From BMS3ABIN04 sp965554225 (GTDB lineage: Bacteria > Bacteroidota > Ignavibacteria > Ignavibacteriales > Melioribacteraceae): a DNA stretch of 17,995 bases. The notes under the pieces were generated by a model, which made no database searches, was not told the DNA's origin, and was given only the letters and a program-made list of their open reading frames with translations. The stretch is taken from contig CBEVZC010000057.1 of assembly GCA_965554225.1 (NCBI GenBank), positions 1 to 17,995 of the forward strand. The letters are read 5' to 3'. Position numbers and translations under genes: made by a program. How positions within the stretch are numbered: the first letter of the stretch is position 1; every line of letters begins with the position of its first letter. Below are positions 8,803 to 15,295 of the stretch, piece after piece.

Positions 8803-9567
8803 ATGTTAAAGAAAATTGCTCCCATATTGTTTTTGCTTTTCCTTTTGCCTTCAATCGGATTTGCATCCACGGATCTTGATTCGCTAATGGTAAAAGCAAA
8901 CAAGCTTTATCAAAATAAAAATTACGATGAAGCTATTAAAGTATATAAAACGATTATCAATAATGGTTACGTAGGTTCTTCTTTATATTACAATTTGGGT
9001 AATGCTTATTTTAGAGAAAATAAGTTGGGATATGCAATTTTAGATTATGAGAAAGCGTTAAAATTAACACCCGACGATGATGACATAAAGTATAATTTGA
9101 AGATTGCCAATGCCCGCACGATTGATAAAATTCAGGAAGTTCCTCAACTTTTTATTGTTAAATGGTGGAATATTCTTGTTGCTGCGCTATCTATTTCCGG
9201 CTGGTTAACAATAGTGCTTTTCTTTTATATCCTTTTACTGGTAAGTATTGGCTTTTTTGTTCTTGTCAAAAATTTCAATATACAGCGGGAAGCTTTTATT
9301 GCCGGTGTAATTAGTTTTACAGCGTTAATAATTGTAACAATAATTTTAATAGCTCGTGTAAATTTGGAAACTTCATCGAATTACGGAATTCTACTTAATC
9401 AATCACAGGTAGTTAAAGCATCACCGGATAGGCAAAGTAAAGATGCATTCGTAATTCACGAAGGGATTAAGTTTAAAATTGAAGATGAATTAAATAATTG
9501 GACGGAAATTAAGCTGTCTGATGGAAAAGTCGGCTGGATTCCTAAAAGTTCTTTCGGAAAAATTTAA
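8803..9567 (+). CDS. batE: BatE: TPR protein with two membrane helices and C-terminal SH3-like domain
   Basis: 254 aa. Seen: a signal peptide at 1-21 (hydrophobic, ending GFAS), a TPR pair at about 26-100 (YYNLGNAYFRENKLGYAILD and neighbours), two membrane helices at about 125-157 and 165-186, and a C-terminal bacterial-SH3-type domain at about 195-254 with the characteristic ending GKVGWIPKSSF. This domain order, TPR - two helices - SH3, is the BatE architecture. The TPR part faces the periplasm if the signal peptide is cleaved; an odd or even count of helices then decides the SH3 side, and with two helices it would also be periplasmic. It is the last gene of the operon: a strong terminator begins about 48 nt after the stop. 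Confidence 0.92.
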   Translation: MLKKIAPILFLLFLLPSIGFASTDLDSLMVKANKLYQNKNYDEAIKVYKTIINNGYVGSSLYYNLGNAYFRENKLGYAILDYEKALKLTPDDDDIKYNLKIANARTIDKIQEVPQLFIVKWWNILVAALSISGWLTIVLFFYILLLVSIGFFVLVKNFNIQREAFIAGVISFTALIIVTIILIARVNLETSSNYGILLNQSQVVKASPDRQSKDAFVIHEGIKFKIEDELNNWTEIKLSDGKVGWIPKSSFGKI

Positions 9568-9614
9568 CGTTTACTTTATTCTAATATTATTTGTTTAGTG
9601 TTTTCTTTAAAAAC

Positions 9615-9645
9615 AAAAACCCGACAATTATTTGGTCGGGTTTTT
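9615..9645. terminator. Bidirectional intrinsic terminator after batE
   Basis: A perfect 11-bp inverted repeat (arm AAAAACCCGAC at 9615-9625, complementary arm at 9635-9645) encloses a 9-nt loop. The core is six G:C-rich pairs flanked by A and T runs, so each strand ends the hairpin in a U tract. It closes the bat operon on the + strand and the 80-aa gene (9675-9917) on the - strand. Confidence 0.92.
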
Positions 9646-9665
9646 ATTACAACAAGGAGAATGCT

Positions 9666-9692
9666 ATGAAAAACTTAAATAACTTCTTTTAA
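9666..9692 (+). other. Eight-codon ORF with well-placed Shine-Dalgarno
   Basis: AAGGAG at 9654-9659 lies 6 nt before an ATG that opens a reading frame of only eight sense codons (MKNLNNFF) and a TAA. It lies just after the batE terminator and overlaps the 3' end of the convergent 80-aa gene. It could be a tiny peptide, the relic of a lost gene's 5' end, or chance. Confidence 0.25.
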
Positions 9693-9917
9693 TTCCTTAA
9701 TTAACCATCGTCGGCTTTTTAAATAATGTTTTTTTATCAATTCTTCATCAAATCCTAATGCCCAAATAACATCCGGATTAATTTGACTTATCACTTCTTC
9801 ATCTTCAGGGCTAAATTTAATCCTATGATAGTAAATTTCACCGTCGGCAGACTTATATAAATTATGATTTAGTTTGTTTATTCCTCGGTTATCCATATTT
9901 AATGCTGAGTTATTCAT
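9675..9917 (-). CDS. Hypothetical 80-aa protein
   Basis: No family recognised. Seen: a small, acidic-to-neutral cytosolic-looking protein with no signal peptide or membrane segment. The middle (about 24-45) reads as a beta hairpin followed by an acidic helix start (SADGEIYYHRIKF, then SPEDEEVISQ). The C-terminal third is helical with a basic patch, LKSRRWLIKELKEVI. Support that it is real: AAGGG sits about 6 nt upstream of the ATG on this strand, the amino-acid composition is protein-like, and the gene ends against a symmetric terminator that would serve it. It is convergent to batE and divergent from the slyD-like gene. The basic helix might suggest nucleic-acid or partner binding, but nothing in the sequence proves it. 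Confidence 0.6.
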   Translation of the reverse strand: MNNSALNMDNRGINKLNHNLYKSADGEIYYHRIKFSPEDEEVISQINPDVIWALGFDEELIKKHYLKSRRWLIKELKEVI

Positions 9918-10206
9918 TTTTTCCCTTAATTTTAATTTTTATTACTACTTTACAAGGAACATGCCACTGAATAAACTTCATTTTTAGTCGTTTTAAGAAA
10001 GTTTATAGTCTTTTTGTGTCTCAAAAAGAAAAAATTTAAATTAAAAAATGTCTCAATATTGATCAAACAAAACTGCAATTTTTGTTTTTATTTAAGAAGA
10101 GTGAGTAACATTGTGCATGTTTTAATCATAAATAGAGTTATTTTGACTTAATTGTTGGTATTTTTTTTTATTATATTAATTATCATTAAAAATTATTTTA
10201 ACAGGA
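9918..10206. other. Divergent intergenic region (289 bp)
   Basis: It separates the minus-strand 80-aa gene from the slyD-like gene, so it should hold two promoters. Two weak AT-only inverted repeats occur: 9971-9978 with 9999-10006 (8 bp, 20-nt loop) and 10010-10016 with 10022-10028 (7 bp, 5-nt loop). A TTGACT at 10143-10148 has no convincing -10 at normal spacing. I see no RNA gene or ORF in it. Confidence 0.5.
10203..10206 (+). promoter_or_regulatory. Ribosome binding site that favours the second ATG of the slyD-like gene
   Basis: AGGA directly abuts the ATG at 10207 (no spacer) but is 6 nt before the ATG at 10213. The second start is therefore more likely; the two products differ by two residues. 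Confidence 0.5.
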
Positions 10207-10212
10207 ATGAAA

Positions 10213-10695
10213 ATGGAAATAAAAAGCAATAAAGTCGTCTCAATTAACTATACTTTAACTAACGCGGAAGGTAAAGTCCTTGATACATCGGATGGGCGTG
10301 CGCCTTTGCTCTATATTCACGGGAAGGGTAATATAATACCCGGTTTAGAAAAAGCATTAGAAGGTAAAAAAGAAGGCGATAAACTAAACGTTACCGTTGC
10401 ACCGGAAGAAGCATACGGAATAAGGGATGAACGATTGGTTCAAATTATTCCGCGTTCTTCGTTTGAGGGAGTAGAAGAAATTGAACCGGGAATGCAATTT
10501 CAAGCTAATTTTGAAGGTCATCCCCAAATAATTGTGATTACTAAAGTTGAAGGAGACAATATCACAATTGATGCAAACCATCCGCTTGCCGGAGAGCAGC
10601 TAACTTTTGATGTTGCAATTACGGAGATTAGGGATGCTACGGAAGAAGAATTAGCACATGGTCATGTTCACGGACCCAATGGGCACCATCATTAA
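10213..10695 (+). CDS. slyD: FKBP-type peptidyl-prolyl isomerase, SlyD-like
   Basis: Cytosolic prolyl cis-trans isomerase and chaperone, 160 aa from the preferred start (162 aa if the ATG at 10207 is used). In the numbering of the longer form: an FKBP half-domain at about 8-72 with G-K-V-L-D-T, the PLLYIHGKGNIIPGLEKAL stretch and G-K-K-E-G-D; the insert-in-flap chaperone domain at about 73-125; then the returning FKBP strand DANHPLAG at 122-129, which is the SlyD hallmark. The C-terminal tail is His-rich (HGHVHGPNGHHH), typical of the nickel/zinc-binding tail of SlyD, though it lacks the cysteines of the E. coli protein. No signal peptide. The DUF302 gene follows after 29 nt and may be co-transcribed. 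The symbol is by family; orthology to E. coli slyD is inferred. Confidence 0.93.
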   Translation: MEIKSNKVVSINYTLTNAEGKVLDTSDGRAPLLYIHGKGNIIPGLEKALEGKKEGDKLNVTVAPEEAYGIRDERLVQIIPRSSFEGVEEIEPGMQFQANFEGHPQIIVITKVEGDNITIDANHPLAGEQLTFDVAITEIRDATEEELAHGHVHGPNGHHH

Positions 10696-10724
10696 AATCC
10701 ATAAATAAAATTGAGGATATTAGA

Positions 10725-11177
10725 GTGAAAAAAATATTGCTGGTTTGTTTGTCCTTCTTTTTATTGATTTCGGTTTCTCAAGGACAAAACGGAATTATTA
10801 GTGTAAAAAGTTCGCATAGTGTTCAAGCTACTGGAGACTCACTTGTGAAAGTTCTAAATAGCAAAGGAATGACCGTATTTGCTCGAATCGATCATGCTAA
10901 AGGTGCAAAATCTGTTGGTAAGAAATTAAGACCGACCCAATTGGTAATTTTTGGAAATCCTAAAATAGGTACGGTTTTAATGCAATGCAATCAAGAAGTG
11001 GGAATTGATTTACCGCAGAAGATGTTAATTTGGCAAGATGCGAATGACCAGACGTGGATATCTTACAATAGTCCCGATTATTTAGTTAACAGGCATAACT
11101 TGAAAGAATGTAATGGGAAAATAATTGCTAAGATTAAGGGTGCTCTAAAGAAATTTGCCGAAGCTGCGGCAAAATAA
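10725..11177 (+). CDS. Exported DUF302 family protein
   Basis: 150 aa starting at GTG, with GAGGA at 10713-10717 placed 7 nt upstream. Seen: a signal peptide at 1-20 (KKILLVCLSFFLLISVSQG/Q), then a single DUF302 domain at about 25-130 with the family pattern of an SxHSV start, G-M-T-V-F-A-R-I-D-H, an LVIFGNPKIGT strand, and a LIWQD..Q.WISYNSP segment. Known: DUF302 (TT1751-like fold) has no established activity; it occurs alone or fused in many bacteria. The exported location is shown by the signal peptide. A Cys at residue 8 is not in a proper lipobox, so this is probably a soluble periplasmic protein and not a lipoprotein. It ends 46 nt before a strong terminator. Confidence 0.9.
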   Translation: MKKILLVCLSFFLLISVSQGQNGIISVKSSHSVQATGDSLVKVLNSKGMTVFARIDHAKGAKSVGKKLRPTQLVIFGNPKIGTVLMQCNQEVGIDLPQKMLIWQDANDQTWISYNSPDYLVNRHNLKECNGKIIAKIKGALKKFAEAAAK

Positions 11178-11223
11178 TTTAGATCTGAATTTTAACAGAC
11201 TATTTTTTGTATTATGAAATTAT

Positions 11224-11265
11224 AAAAAAACCTTCGAGGAAAATTAAATCTTCGAAGGTTTTTTT
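11224..11265. terminator. Bidirectional intrinsic terminator between the DUF302 gene and the cytochrome gene
   Basis: A 14-bp inverted repeat (11224-11237 with 11252-11265; core CCTTCGA/TCGAAGG, flanked by A7 and T7) can extend inward by three more pairs including one G-U, leaving an 8-nt loop at 11241-11248. It gives a U tract on both strands and serves the convergent genes on either side. Confidence 0.92.
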
Positions 11266-11285
11266 TGAATAAGCTTAAAATATAA

Positions 11286-12530
11286 TTACATTTTAGTTTT
11301 GTAATCTTTTCGCATCCAATGTGCTAACTCTTTTATTTCTGTTAAATCTCTTTGCATTTCGCTCCAACCATACCAAAGAGCATAATCGGGACTTGCATGG
11401 AAAGTACCTTGGAAAGTTCTCATTCTATGTTCCAAAAACATTACAAAAAGTTTTTGTTCAATAGAAGTAGGAGCATCATGGAAAGTTAATAACATTGGAT
11501 AAGCATAAGGATAATTTTTGGGTTTGGGAATAACTTTGTCCTTATAAAGATCGGAAACTATCTTTATTGCTTGAGCCATTAAATGATCTGCGGCTTTTAT
11601 CATTTTATCGCCTTTTTCAAGCTCGCCTTTAGCGAAATTTTTGGAATGGCAATTCTGGCAAGTTTTAAGCATTTTATCTCTTTCTTGCTGCCAATCCTCT
11701 TGAGTTAATCTTGCAATGTCTGCAGCTTTAACAACTCCAAGTAATTTAGTAGGTTTACCTTGAGGGTCTAAAACGCCTAAAGCTTGTAATATAGTTATTT
11801 GATCAGCAGCCCATTGTTTATCTTCAGGTAAGGGTAATCTAACCGCTAAAAACCCCCATGCTGTAAGTACATTATGGTTACCATTCTGCATGTGGCAAGT
11901 CTGGCAAGTTGGAGCCGGTGTATCTGCAGGTAAAACTCCTAATTGTTTCAAATCATTTCTTAGACCATGTTTAGAACTGGAATACATTTCCCACTGAGGA
12001 TGATCAAATCCCATATGGCATGTTTTACATGCTTGAGGTTGTTTAGCTTCTTTTACTGAAAAAGTATGGCGAGTGTGGCATGCGTCGCAAGAAGCATGTC
12101 CGAACATCGATCCTTCGCTTTTTAGCCTTGCAAGTTCTTCTTTAGACTTAACGCCAATTTTGTGACATGATCCGCATCCTTTCTCACCGTCTATTAACGG
12201 TGAAGGCTGCATGTGGATAGTAGGCATTGCCATTAAAGTTCCCCAGCCCTTTGAATGTTTCCCTGCGAGAAATTGTTTAACCTGAGTTTCGTGACAATCA
12301 TTGCACGTTTCATAGGTTGGTAAATCTGCTTTTGCAAAATCGGTCATGGTTGTATGTTCATCTCCATGACAAGTAGAACACACAACATCATTATGCGAAT
12401 GTTTACTATTCTGCCAATCTTTTACAATCTTTGGCGTAACTTTTTTGTGACAATCAATACAATTTTGGGCGCTGATGATTGATGTAACAAAAAGAGTTAG
12501 AATAAACAATGCTATCAGCTTAGCTTTCAT
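11286..12530 (-). CDS. Exported octaheme c-type cytochrome, hydroxylamine oxidoreductase-like
   Basis: 414 aa. Seen: a signal peptide at 1-21 (IISA/Q) and eight CxxCH haem-binding motifs at 24-28, 51-55, 76-80, 119-123, 148-152, 168-172, 209-213 and 291-295. There is no CxxCK, so it is not NrfA. The spacing, the CKTCHMGFDHPQWEMYSSSK-type run after haem 6 and the C-terminal FHASPDYALWYGW resemble the HAO family. Known: HAO-type proteins oxidise hydroxylamine or, in anaerobic relatives, reduce nitrite; the branch with a covalent Tyr cross-link makes the P460 cofactor. Y383 and Y387 lie in the region to test, but I cannot assign the cross-link. It is shorter than typical HAO (about 500 aa or more). 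GGAGG lies about 5 nt before the ATG. No quinol-oxidising partner such as NapC/NrfH is adjacent. Confidence 0.85.
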   Translation of the reverse strand: MKAKLIALFILTLFVTSIISAQNCIDCHKKVTPKIVKDWQNSKHSHNDVVCSTCHGDEHTTMTDFAKADLPTYETCNDCHETQVKQFLAGKHSKGWGTLMAMPTIHMQPSPLIDGEKGCGSCHKIGVKSKEELARLKSEGSMFGHASCDACHTRHTFSVKEAKQPQACKTCHMGFDHPQWEMYSSSKHGLRNDLKQLGVLPADTPAPTCQTCHMQNGNHNVLTAWGFLAVRLPLPEDKQWAADQITILQALGVLDPQGKPTKLLGVVKAADIARLTQEDWQQERDKMLKTCQNCHSKNFAKGELEKGDKMIKAADHLMAQAIKIVSDLYKDKVIPKPKNYPYAYPMLLTFHDAPTSIEQKLFVMFLEHRMRTFQGTFHASPDYALWYGWSEMQRDLTEIKELAHWMRKDYKTKM

Positions 12531-12697
12531 TCGTCCTCCGTTTAGAAAGGTGAAAAAAACAACTATTATTCGGAATAAAAATTCTGATATAAACTTATAT
12601 AATATTAATATTTAGTGCAACTTTAAATTTATATTTAACATAAAATAGGTTTTATTTGTAAGTTTCTTTATTCAAAAAATTATTATACGGACTATCA

Positions 12698-13312
12698 TTG
12701 AAAGGACTATTTAATAAATTTAATTTGAGTTCGGTTTATACTTATAAACAATATTTGGATTTCTCAGAGGAGAAAATTAGTAAGATTAATAAAAATGAAC
12801 TTGATGAAAAAGGGAAAAAATTATTTGAATACAGTCGATTAAATCTTGTAAGAAGTTATAGAATTCAAAAATCTTATAGATTAAAATCTGAGATTGTAGA
12901 CTTATTTAACGGAATTAATGAAAAACAGATATGGTTAGTAATAACAGAAGATTGGTGCGGAGATTCGGCTCAAAATCTTCCTTATATTTACAATTACGTT
13001 CGGAATGTCCAAAACATAGATTTCAGAATAATTTTGAGAGACGACAATTTGGAATTTGTTGATAACTATTTTAATCATACAAGTTCAAGAAGTATACCGA
13101 GAATATTAGGCTTTAATTCATTCGGAAAGGAGTTGTTCCGTTGGGGACCGCGTCCTAAAGTTGCGAACAATTTAGTACAGCAACTTATGAAGGAGGGAAA
13201 AGAAAGAACCGTTATAAATGAAAAATTACACCTCTGGTACGGAAGAAACAAGGGAAAGGAGCTGGAGAAGGAGATTGTTGAAATACTTAACGGTTTGGTA
13301 AATATTAACTAA
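12698..13312 (+). CDS. Thioredoxin-fold protein with a single active-site cysteine (WCGDS)
   Basis: 204 aa from a TTG start; there is no early in-frame ATG and only a weak GGA upstream, so the exact start is uncertain. Seen: a helical N-terminal extension at 1-70, then a thioredoxin fold from about 75: strand IWLVITEDW, active-site WCGDS at 86-90, and the cis-proline loop RSIPRI with P134. The second Cys of the usual CxxC is replaced by Ser, so a classical dithiol reduction is unlikely; a monothiol or glutathione-linked role is possible. Known: WCGDS-type proteins are common in Bacteroidota (Thioredoxin_9-like). No signal peptide, so cytosolic. It converges on the Fer4_19/CDGSH gene with only 17 bp between stops. 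Confidence 0.82.
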   Translation: MKGLFNKFNLSSVYTYKQYLDFSEEKISKINKNELDEKGKKLFEYSRLNLVRSYRIQKSYRLKSEIVDLFNGINEKQIWLVITEDWCGDSAQNLPYIYNYVRNVQNIDFRIILRDDNLEFVDNYFNHTSSRSIPRILGFNSFGKELFRWGPRPKVANNLVQQLMKEGKERTVINEKLHLWYGRNKGKELEKEIVEILNGLVNIN

Positions 13313-13329
13313 AATTCAGAAGATAAAAA

Positions 13330-13755
13330 CTATCCTTGAAATCCGATTTTAGAATGTGACGCGTCACAGAAAGGTTTATTTCCCGATGCTCCGCATCTGC
13401 ATATTGCTATTTTTGATTTGGTTTTAATCTCGTTTCCGTTAACATCAAACATTTTGAAATCACCTTCCACTATTATAGGTCCGTTTGAAAGAAGATTCAA
13501 ATTTGCCGCTGAAACTATTGAACTGTTCTCTTCATTCGATTCATTTTTTACCTGATAAGATAATGCCCCGGACGGACATTTATCGATTGTCTTCATTACA
13601 TCTTTATTTGAAGCTTTTTTTAAGTTAACCCAAGGTTTTTTATTTGGGTCAAAAACTGCAGGTAACCCTTTAACACATTCAGCTGAATGAATACAAATAT
13701 CCGGTTTCCAGAAAACAGTTATTTCGTCGTTTGAATATTCTTTGTCGTTTGCCAT
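13330..13755 (-). CDS. Fused Fer4_19 mono-cluster ferredoxin and CDGSH iron-sulfur protein
   Basis: 141 aa, cytosolic. Seen: an N-terminal divergent ferredoxin domain at about 11-68, with C21 and C27 in CIHSAEC and C60 in KCPSGAL, which matches the Fer4_19 family; a short acidic Ser/Asn linker at about 70-83; and a C-terminal CDGSH domain at about 92-138 with the three-Cys/one-His ligand set C119, C121, C130, H134 (CRCGASGNKPFCDASH). Known: CDGSH domains bind a labile 2Fe-2S cluster, as in mitoNEET; the fusion with a ferredoxin-like domain is widespread in bacteria and presumably lets the two clusters exchange electrons. The third CDGSH residue is Ala, not Gly (CDASH), a common variant. It is divergent from the MBL-fold gene (116-bp gap). 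No strong Shine-Dalgarno. Confidence 0.9.
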   Translation of the reverse strand: MANDKEYSNDEITVFWKPDICIHSAECVKGLPAVFDPNKKPWVNLKKASNKDVMKTIDKCPSGALSYQVKNESNEENSSIVSAANLNLLSNGPIIVEGDFKMFDVNGNEIKTKSKIAICRCGASGNKPFCDASHSKIGFQG

Positions 13756-13871
13756 TTGGAACTCAATTCATTTGGGATTTTAATTTATAATTAAAAAAGA
13801 TATTATATCGCAATTTACTGTTTTTTTTATTAATTTCAATATAAATATTACTATTCTCTTTAGGGGACTCA

Positions 13872-14777
13872 ATGAAAAGGAAAGAATTTATAAAATCATC
13901 TTTATTAATTTCCGGAGGTTTATTTTTCCAAGGAAGTAAATTACTGGCTCATATTAAAAAAGATAGCTTTACTTTTGAAGAATTGCGTAATGGTATTGGA
14001 TTTTATACTAATAGCGGAGGAACGATTGGATGGATGGTTCATAATGACGGAGTAGTTGTGATCGATACCCAGTTCCCGGATACTGCTAAAATTTTTGAAG
14101 ACCAGCTTAAGAAAAAATCTTCCGGTAAGATTGATATCCTTTTTAATACTCATCATCATCGCGACCACACAGCGGGGAATCCGTATTTGTCAAAGTATTC
14201 CCAAAATATTGTTGCAAATACAAATTGTGTAAGATTGCAGAAAACAAGAAATGTTGGAAAAGAACTTGATAAAAATAAAGTTTACGCGAATAAAACATTT
14301 GATGAGAATTGGTCGATTGATTTAGGGAAAGAAAAACTTTTTGCTTATCACTTTGGTCCGGCGCACACCGGAGGGGATTCGATATTTCATTTTGTTAATT
14401 CAAATGTTGTGCATATGGGAGATCTTGTTTTTAATAGAGTTTATCCTTGGGTAAATAAAGATGACGAGGCTTCCCTAAGCGGCTGGATAGAGTATTTGGA
14501 TGATGCTGTTAATCGTTTTGACAATGACACACTTTTTATTTTCGGACATTCATACTCACCCGAAAAAGTTCATGGCGGCAAGGATGATTTGAAATTTATG
14601 AGGAACTATATTGAAGCGCTTCTTAATTATGTTAAACAAGAAAAGAAAAACAGTAAAAAAGACGAAGATATTTTGAAGACGGAAAGTATTCCAAAATTTA
14701 CTGATATGAAAGCTCTGTGGAAAGGGGCTTTACAAGCTAATATTAAAGCGGCTCTTATAGAACTAGCACATTCATAA
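13872..14777 (+). CDS. Exported metallo-beta-lactamase-fold hydrolase
   Basis: 301 aa. AGGGG about 6 nt upstream supports the ATG. Seen: an N-terminal KRKEFIKSSLLISGGLFF segment (3-20) that resembles a twin-arginine signal but with K-R-K in place of R-R, so a Tat or Sec route is not certain; then an MBL fold at about 36-230. Metal ligands: H94-x-H96-x-D98-H99 in THHHRDH, H165 in GPAHTGGDS, D184 in HMGDLVF and H226 in FGHSYS. The set is complete for a dinuclear zinc site. Known: the superfamily covers lactamases, thioesterases, glyoxalase II and lactonases; the sequence does not fix the substrate. It is divergent from the CDGSH gene and has no downstream partner within 170 bp. Confidence 0.88.
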   Translation: MKRKEFIKSSLLISGGLFFQGSKLLAHIKKDSFTFEELRNGIGFYTNSGGTIGWMVHNDGVVVIDTQFPDTAKIFEDQLKKKSSGKIDILFNTHHHRDHTAGNPYLSKYSQNIVANTNCVRLQKTRNVGKELDKNKVYANKTFDENWSIDLGKEKLFAYHFGPAHTGGDSIFHFVNSNVVHMGDLVFNRVYPWVNKDDEASLSGWIEYLDDAVNRFDNDTLFIFGHSYSPEKVHGGKDDLKFMRNYIEALLNYVKQEKKNSKKDEDILKTESIPKFTDMKALWKGALQANIKAALIELAHS

Positions 14778-14778
14778 T

Positions 14779-14807
14779 TTGACAATTAAGAAAAGTATAA
14801 TTATATC
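14779..14807 (+). promoter_or_regulatory. Possible sigma-70-like promoter
   Basis: TTGACA at 14779-14784, a 17-nt spacer, then TATATC at 14802-14807. The -35 is a perfect consensus and the spacing is ideal, but the -10 is only 4/6 and this lineage may use a different main promoter. It lies 2 nt after the MBL gene stop and 143 bp before the 108-aa ORF. Confidence 0.3.
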
Positions 14808-14950
14808 GTAATTTTTATTTTAATCAAAAAATATTATTTAGAATTGTTTATTAAGTTTTCAATTACATTCCGGATTTTTTCCCGGTTGTAAAAAACTTAA
14901 AATGACAATTGACCGACAAAATGTTTTAGTTAATATACTATTTTTAAACC

Positions 14951-15277
14951 ATGATACTTACAGTCATTATATTGCTTTTAGCTTTTATTCTGGGATTTTC
15001 CATTCGAGGATTTATTATTGATCATACACATAATAAGACTCTTATAAATCATTCGGAGGATGTTTCATTATTCTTAAAGGAAACTAAAAATTTTAAGGAT
15101 CAGATTAACTCATTAAGATTTAGAAACCGGCTGCTGGAAAAAAGAATTATAAAGCTTATTGAAAAATTCAAGAATAAAGGGTCCAATCAAGAACTTCGTG
15201 GTAAAGCGCCGGCGGACATAAAGGATATAATTAGAAATAGGTATTCTAAATACAAAGAACCGCTGCAGAATTCATAA
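14951..15277 (+). CDS. Small membrane-anchored protein with coiled-coil segment
   Basis: 108 aa, no family recognised. Seen: an N-terminal hydrophobic helix at about 2-20 (ILTVIILLLAFILGFSI) followed by RGF, then a charged, helical, coiled-coil-like stretch at about 35-75 (LKETKNFKDQINSLRFRNRL then LLEKRIIKLIEKFKNK), and a basic tail. With the positive residues after the helix, the bulk is expected in the cytosol. No clear Shine-Dalgarno precedes the ATG; a TTGACC (14909-14914) with TAATAT 16 nt later would give a short leader, but this is weak. It converges with the yiaK-like gene, 18 bp from stop to stop. Possible role: anchoring or scaffolding; unproven. Confidence 0.6.
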   Translation: MILTVIILLLAFILGFSIRGFIIDHTHNKTLINHSEDVSLFLKETKNFKDQINSLRFRNRLLEKRIIKLIEKFKNKGSNQELRGKAPADIKDIIRNRYSKYKEPLQNS

Positions 15278-15295
15278 GTTTTGTAAATTATCAAA

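Noticed and set aside
9971..10028. Two inverted repeats in the gap before the slyD-like gene
   Set aside because: Stems are nearly all A:T and have no conserved riboswitch or RNA features; expected at this base composition.
10725..10785. Possible lipoprotein signal of the DUF302 protein (Cys at residue 8)
   Set aside because: The Cys is inside the hydrophobic core with Val before it and lacks a proper lipobox; a normal signal peptide with cleavage near residue 20 fits better.
11286..12530. NrfA-type ammonia-forming nitrite reductase as identity of the cytochrome
   Set aside because: There are eight CxxCH motifs and no CxxCK, while NrfA normally has five haems with a Lys-ligated active-site haem.
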